The position numbers were made by a program, and so were the translations under genes. Positions 6,118-8,718 of a DNA stretch of 8,718 nt are shown here, in pieces. The notes below the pieces were generated by a model. It was not told the DNA's origin, made no database searches, and saw only the letters and a list, made by a program, of their open reading frames with translations. Source of the stretch: Phenylobacterium sp. (GTDB lineage Bacteria; Pseudomonadota; Alphaproteobacteria; Caulobacterales; Caulobacteraceae); assembly GCA_028290925.1 (NCBI GenBank), contig JAQGIX010000223.1:1-8718 (forward strand), in the 5' to 3' direction. Each line of letters starts with the position of its first letter. Within the stretch, counting starts at the first letter, position 1.

Positions 6118-6951
6118 ATGGACACCGCCACCCACATGTTGCGGACCGGACGGCGCGGCGCGCTGTTCGAGATCGACATGGGCTTTCGGGACTTGCGGGC
6201 CTCGTTCCAGCGAATCGGCCTCGCCTGGTCGCTGGCCTGGCACGACGTGGTCTCGCGCTACCGCGGATCGATCCTGGGGCCGTTCTGGATCACGCTGTCC
6301 ATGGGCCTGATGGTGGCCGGCATCGGCCTCCTGAACGCCCGCCTGTTCAACGCCTCGCTGCACGACTTCATCCCCTTCGTGGCCATGGGGATCGTGTTCT
6401 TCGGGGCGATCTCGGGGATCATCAACGAGGGCTGCGACACCTTCGTCCAGGCCTCGAGCATGCTCTCCCAGACCTCGCTTCCGATGTTCACCTTCGTCTG
6501 GCGCACGGTGTTCCGCAACGCCATCAACCTGGGCCACAACCTGGTGATCATCGTCGCGGTGCTGATCTACTTCGGCTACTGGCGGACCATGAACCTGCCG
6601 GTGGCGGTGCTGGGGCTCCTGTTCCTGTTTGTCAACGCCGCCTGGGCCGGCATGCTGGCGGCCATCGCCTCGGCGCGGTTCCGCGACATCCCGCAGATCG
6701 TCATCTCCGTGATGCAGTTCGCGATCTTCATGACGCCGGTGTTCTGGCAGCCCTCGCGGCTGGGGGCCAACCACGCGATCCTGGAGTTCAACCCTTTCAA
6801 CCACATGCTGGAGGCGGTCCGCGCCCCGCTGATGGGCGAGCAGGCGGCGCCGCACACCTATGCCTTCCTGGCCCTGATGGCGGTGATCGGCTGGACCCTC
6901 ACCTTCGCGGTCTTCACCCGCACCCGGCGCAGGATCGTCCACTACCTATGA
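6118..6951 (+). CDS. wzm: Wzm-type ABC-2 polysaccharide export permease
   Basis: The 277-residue inner-membrane protein has six hydrophobic helices between about 55 and 265. A cytoplasmic N-terminal segment ends in WHDVVSRYRGSILGPFW (41-57), the Arg-rich interface segment typical of Wzm/KpsM/TagG-type permeases. ARFRDI (186-191) and TPVFWQPS (206-213), followed by FNPFNHMLEAVRAPLMG (224-240), are also family signatures. It forms the channel that moves an undecaprenyl-diphosphate-linked polysaccharide to the periplasm. The ATG at 6118 has GGAG (6109-6112) 5 nt upstream; the frame stays open far upstream, but only as antisense to the GT2 gene. Its TGA overlaps the ATG of the ATPase gene by 4 nt, showing translational coupling with its partner. 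Whether the exported chain is O-antigen, S-layer-attaching polysaccharide or capsule cannot be decided here; the symbol denotes the class only. Confidence 0.92.
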   Translation: MDTATHMLRTGRRGALFEIDMGFRDLRASFQRIGLAWSLAWHDVVSRYRGSILGPFWITLSMGLMVAGIGLLNARLFNASLHDFIPFVAMGIVFFGAISGIINEGCDTFVQASSMLSQTSLPMFTFVWRTVFRNAINLGHNLVIIVAVLIYFGYWRTMNLPVAVLGLLFLFVNAAWAGMLAAIASARFRDIPQIVISVMQFAIFMTPVFWQPSRLGANHAILEFNPFNHMLEAVRAPLMGEQAAPHTYAFLALMAVIGWTLTFAVFTRTRRRIVHYL

Positions 6952-7697
6952 GCCATCAGGTCTCGATCTCGGTCACCGACCTTTCCATCCGGTTCCCGGT
7001 CTACGGCGTCGACGCGAAGTCGCTGAAGAAGCACCTGGCCCGCGTCACCGTCGGCGGCCGGCTGGGCTCCTCCCTGGCCGGGGCGACCGAGGTCACGGCG
7101 CTGTCCAACGTCAACCTCAAGCTCCGCGCCGGCGACCGGCTGGGCCTGATCGGCCACAACGGCTCGGGCAAGACCACCCTGTTGCGCGCGCTCTCGGGAG
7201 CCTACGAGCCCGACGAGGGGACCATCGACGTCCACGGCCGGATCGCCGCCCTGCTGGACCTGGGGCTGGGCATCGATCCCTCGGCCACCGGCTACGACAA
7301 CATCCGTCTGCGCGGCCGCATCGCGGGCCTCTCCTCCAAGGAGATCGACTCGCGGATGGACGAGATCGGCGACTTCACCGGCCTTGGCCCGTTCCTCGCC
7401 ATGCCGGTGAAGACCTATTCGGCCGGCATGCAGGCCCGCCTGGCGTTCGCCGCGGCGACCGCCGTGGAGGCCGACGTGCTGTTGATGGACGAATGGATCG
7501 CCGTGGGCGACGCCGACTTCCAGAAGCTCGCCCACAAGCGGCTGCTGAAGCTCGTGGAGCGCGCCGGCATCCTGGTGCTGGCCTCCCACGACCTCGACCT
7601 GCTTCGGCTCTACTGCAACAAGGTCATGCGGCTGGAGGGTGGGACCGCCTCCAAGGTCACCGACATCCGCAAACTGGAAGAGCTGCTGGCGGCCTGA
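6948..7697 (+). CDS. wzt: Wzt-type ABC ATPase for polysaccharide export, lacking a C-terminal carbohydrate-binding domain
   Basis: The 249-residue ATPase has Walker A GHNGSGKT (69-76), an ABC signature region YSAGMQARLAFA (157-168), Walker B VLLMDEW (177-183) and the H-loop SH (213-214). The signature YSAGM replaces the usual LSGGQ, as is typical of Wzt, KpsT and TagH exporters. The N-terminal VYGVDAKSLKKHL (18-30) segment is also seen in this group. It energises the permease encoded just upstream, with which it overlaps by 4 nt (ATGA). The protein ends about 35 residues after the H-loop, so it has none of the roughly 180-residue C-terminal domain that recognises finished O9a chains in E. coli. 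Export should then not depend on a Wzt-bound chain terminus, as in KpsT or Klebsiella O2a-type systems. A glycosyltransferase gene follows after 30 nt. Confidence 0.93.
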   Translation: MSHQVSISVTDLSIRFPVYGVDAKSLKKHLARVTVGGRLGSSLAGATEVTALSNVNLKLRAGDRLGLIGHNGSGKTTLLRALSGAYEPDEGTIDVHGRIAALLDLGLGIDPSATGYDNIRLRGRIAGLSSKEIDSRMDEIGDFTGLGPFLAMPVKTYSAGMQARLAFAAATAVEADVLLMDEWIAVGDADFQKLAHKRLLKLVERAGILVLASHDLDLLRLYCNKVMRLEGGTASKVTDIRKLEELLAA

Positions 7698-7702
7698 TAC
7701 CC

Positions 7703-7708
7703 AAGGAG
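7703..7708 (+). promoter_or_regulatory. AAGGAG ribosome-site-like sequence, badly spaced for either TTG start
   Basis: A near-consensus AAGGAG lies in the 30-nt gap after the ATPase gene. It is 1 nt from a TTG at 7710 and 19 nt from the TTG at 7728, neither a normal distance. A weaker GGCGGGG (about 7716-7722) lies 5 nt before the 7728 TTG. This leaves the start of the glycosyltransferase gene uncertain. Confidence 0.4.
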
Positions 7709-7727
7709 CTTGGTCGGCGGGGCAGCC

Positions 7728-8718
7728 TTGGACGTCATCTTCACCATCGTCTCGCGGAACTACGCGGCCCAGGCCGCGACGCTGATGCGCAGCCTGGCGG
7801 CCGCCGAGCCCCACGCCCGGCGCGTGGTGATCGCCACCGACGGCCCGATCCCCAGCCTCGAGGCCCTGGCCGAGGTGATCGGCGCCGACGAGCTGGGCGC
7901 CCCCTTCGCGGCGATGAGCGTCTATTACGACGCCCTGGAGCTCAACACGGCGGTGAAGCCCTACGCTTTCCGCCGCCTGCTCGGCGAAGCCGGCTCGGTC
8001 ACCTACCTCGACCCCGACACCTACGTCTTCCGGCCCCTGGGCCAGGTGCGCCAGGCCCTGGCCGCCGCCGAGCTGGCGCTCACCCCGCACCTCACCCGGC
8101 CGTTGACCGGCGAGGCCATGCCCAACGACCAGGCGATCCTGCGCTCGGGGGTCTACAACCTGGGCTTCATGGCCGCCCGCGCCACGCCGAAGGTGCTGGC
8201 CCTCATCGACTGGTGGGCGGAGCGCTGCCGCTTCGACTGCCGGGTGGACTTCGAGGCCGGCCTGTTCACCGACCAGCGCTGGATGGACCTCGCGCCCGGC
8301 TTCGTCGACGCGTTGGCGATCCTGCGCGATCCGGGCCTCAACCTCGCCTACTGGAACCTCGAGGGTCGCACCGTGGCCAGGGGCGCCGGCGGCTGGACCG
8401 TGGACGGCCAGCCGCTCGGCTTCTTCCACTTCTCCGGCTTCGATCCGGCCCGGCCGGACATGCTCTCCAAGCACCAGGACCGGGTGCGCCTGGCGGACGG
8501 CTCGCCGCTGGCCGAGCTCCTGGCCGACTACGCCAAGGCGCTGCTGGCCAATGGCCACGCCGAGGCCAGCGCCACGCCCTACGCCCACGGCCGCTTCGCC
8601 TCCGGCCAGCCGGTCAGCAAGGCCATGCGCCGGCAGGCGCTGGCCGCGGCCCGCGCCGGCGAGGATTTCAGCGCCGGCCTCTCGGCGCGCAGCGAGGCCC
8701 GCCTCGCCGCGAAGGCCG
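7728..8718 (+). CDS. DxD-containing glycosyltransferase, GT8-like layout; 3' end beyond window
   Basis: The frame opens directly after the ATPase stop and runs to the right edge (330 residues visible). Taking the TTG at 7728 gives MDVIFTIVSRNYAAQAATLMRSL-type N-terminal sequence, a full first Rossmann strand and helix. TTG at 7710 would add six residues, while the first ATG (7785) would remove the first strand. ELNTAVKPYAFRRLL (71-85) is followed by YLDPDTYVF (93-101) with the donor- and metal-binding D95-x-D97. GVYNLGF (141-147), TDQRWMDLAP (181-190) and FFHFSGF (232-238) lie in the order usual for GT8-like retaining transferases, though I cannot fix the family. After about 285 comes YAHGRFASGQPVS and a charged, Ala-rich stretch that may lead to a further domain. 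Cotranscription with the Wzm/Wzt genes suggests that it builds the exported polysaccharide in the cytoplasm (inference). Confidence 0.82.
   Translation, partial: MDVIFTIVSRNYAAQAATLMRSLAAAEPHARRVVIATDGPIPSLEALAEVIGADELGAPFAAMSVYYDALELNTAVKPYAFRRLLGEAGSVTYLDPDTYVFRPLGQVRQALAAAELALTPHLTRPLTGEAMPNDQAILRSGVYNLGFMAARATPKVLALIDWWAERCRFDCRVDFEAGLFTDQRWMDLAPGFVDALAILRDPGLNLAYWNLEGRTVARGAGGWTVDGQPLGFFHFSGFDPARPDMLSKHQDRVRLADGSPLAELLADYAKALLANGHAEASATPYAHGRFASGQPVSKAMRRQALAAARAGEDFSAGLSARSEARLAAKA

Noticed and set aside
6942..8588. 548-codon minus-strand open frame
   Set aside because: It is antisense to the Wzt ATPase and the following glycosyltransferase; composition is Gly/Gln/Val/His-rich with no recognisable fold.

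Overview
The window is very GC-rich throughout, with the strong third-position G/C bias that leaves long spurious open frames antisense to real genes. Protein style and composition suggest an alphaproteobacterium, perhaps a Caulobacter/Phenylobacterium relative; this is inference, as no rRNA or marker gene is present. The window is packed with genes for surface-glycan synthesis and export. I see no tRNA, rRNA, CRISPR array, transposase or phage gene.

Layout, left to right: (1) 1-505, minus: 5' part of a multi-pass membrane protein gene resembling GT-C type glycosyltransferases, starting with TTG and running off the left edge. (2) 645-1460, plus: class I SAM-dependent methyltransferase. (3) 1397-2788, minus: a full-length paralogue of gene 1, overlapping the methyltransferase tail to tail by 64 bp. 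(4) 2902-3771, plus: GNAT-fold acyltransferase, followed 3 nt later by (5) 3775-4536, plus: PIG-L/LmbE-type zinc deacetylase. (6) 4521-4889, minus: four-TM SMR/ArnE-F-like protein, downstream of and cotranscribed with (7) 4894-5964, minus: GT2 polyprenyl-phosphate glycosyltransferase (GtrB/ArnC/DPM-like). (8) 6118-6951, plus: Wzm-type ABC permease, overlapping by 4 nt (9) 6948-7697, plus: Wzt-type ABC ATPase without a carbohydrate-binding domain. (10) 7728 to the right edge, plus: a DxD glycosyltransferase, start probably TTG, C-terminus outside the window.

How the genes may work together (inference): genes 8-9 would export an undecaprenyl-diphosphate-linked polysaccharide across the inner membrane. 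Gene 10 and genes outside the window would build that chain in the cytoplasm. Gene 7 would load a single sugar onto undecaprenyl phosphate, gene 6 would flip it, and one or both GT-C-like proteins (genes 1 and 3) would attach it to an acceptor in the periplasm, as in the Gtr O-antigen and Arn lipid A modification routes. The deacetylase/acyltransferase pair and the methyltransferase would decorate sugars. Genes lie in alternating blocks with three short divergent spacers (506-644, 2789-2901, 5965-6117), where promoters must lie. The two convergent junctions have overlapping 3' ends and no room for separate terminators. No stretch over 300 bases lacks a gene.
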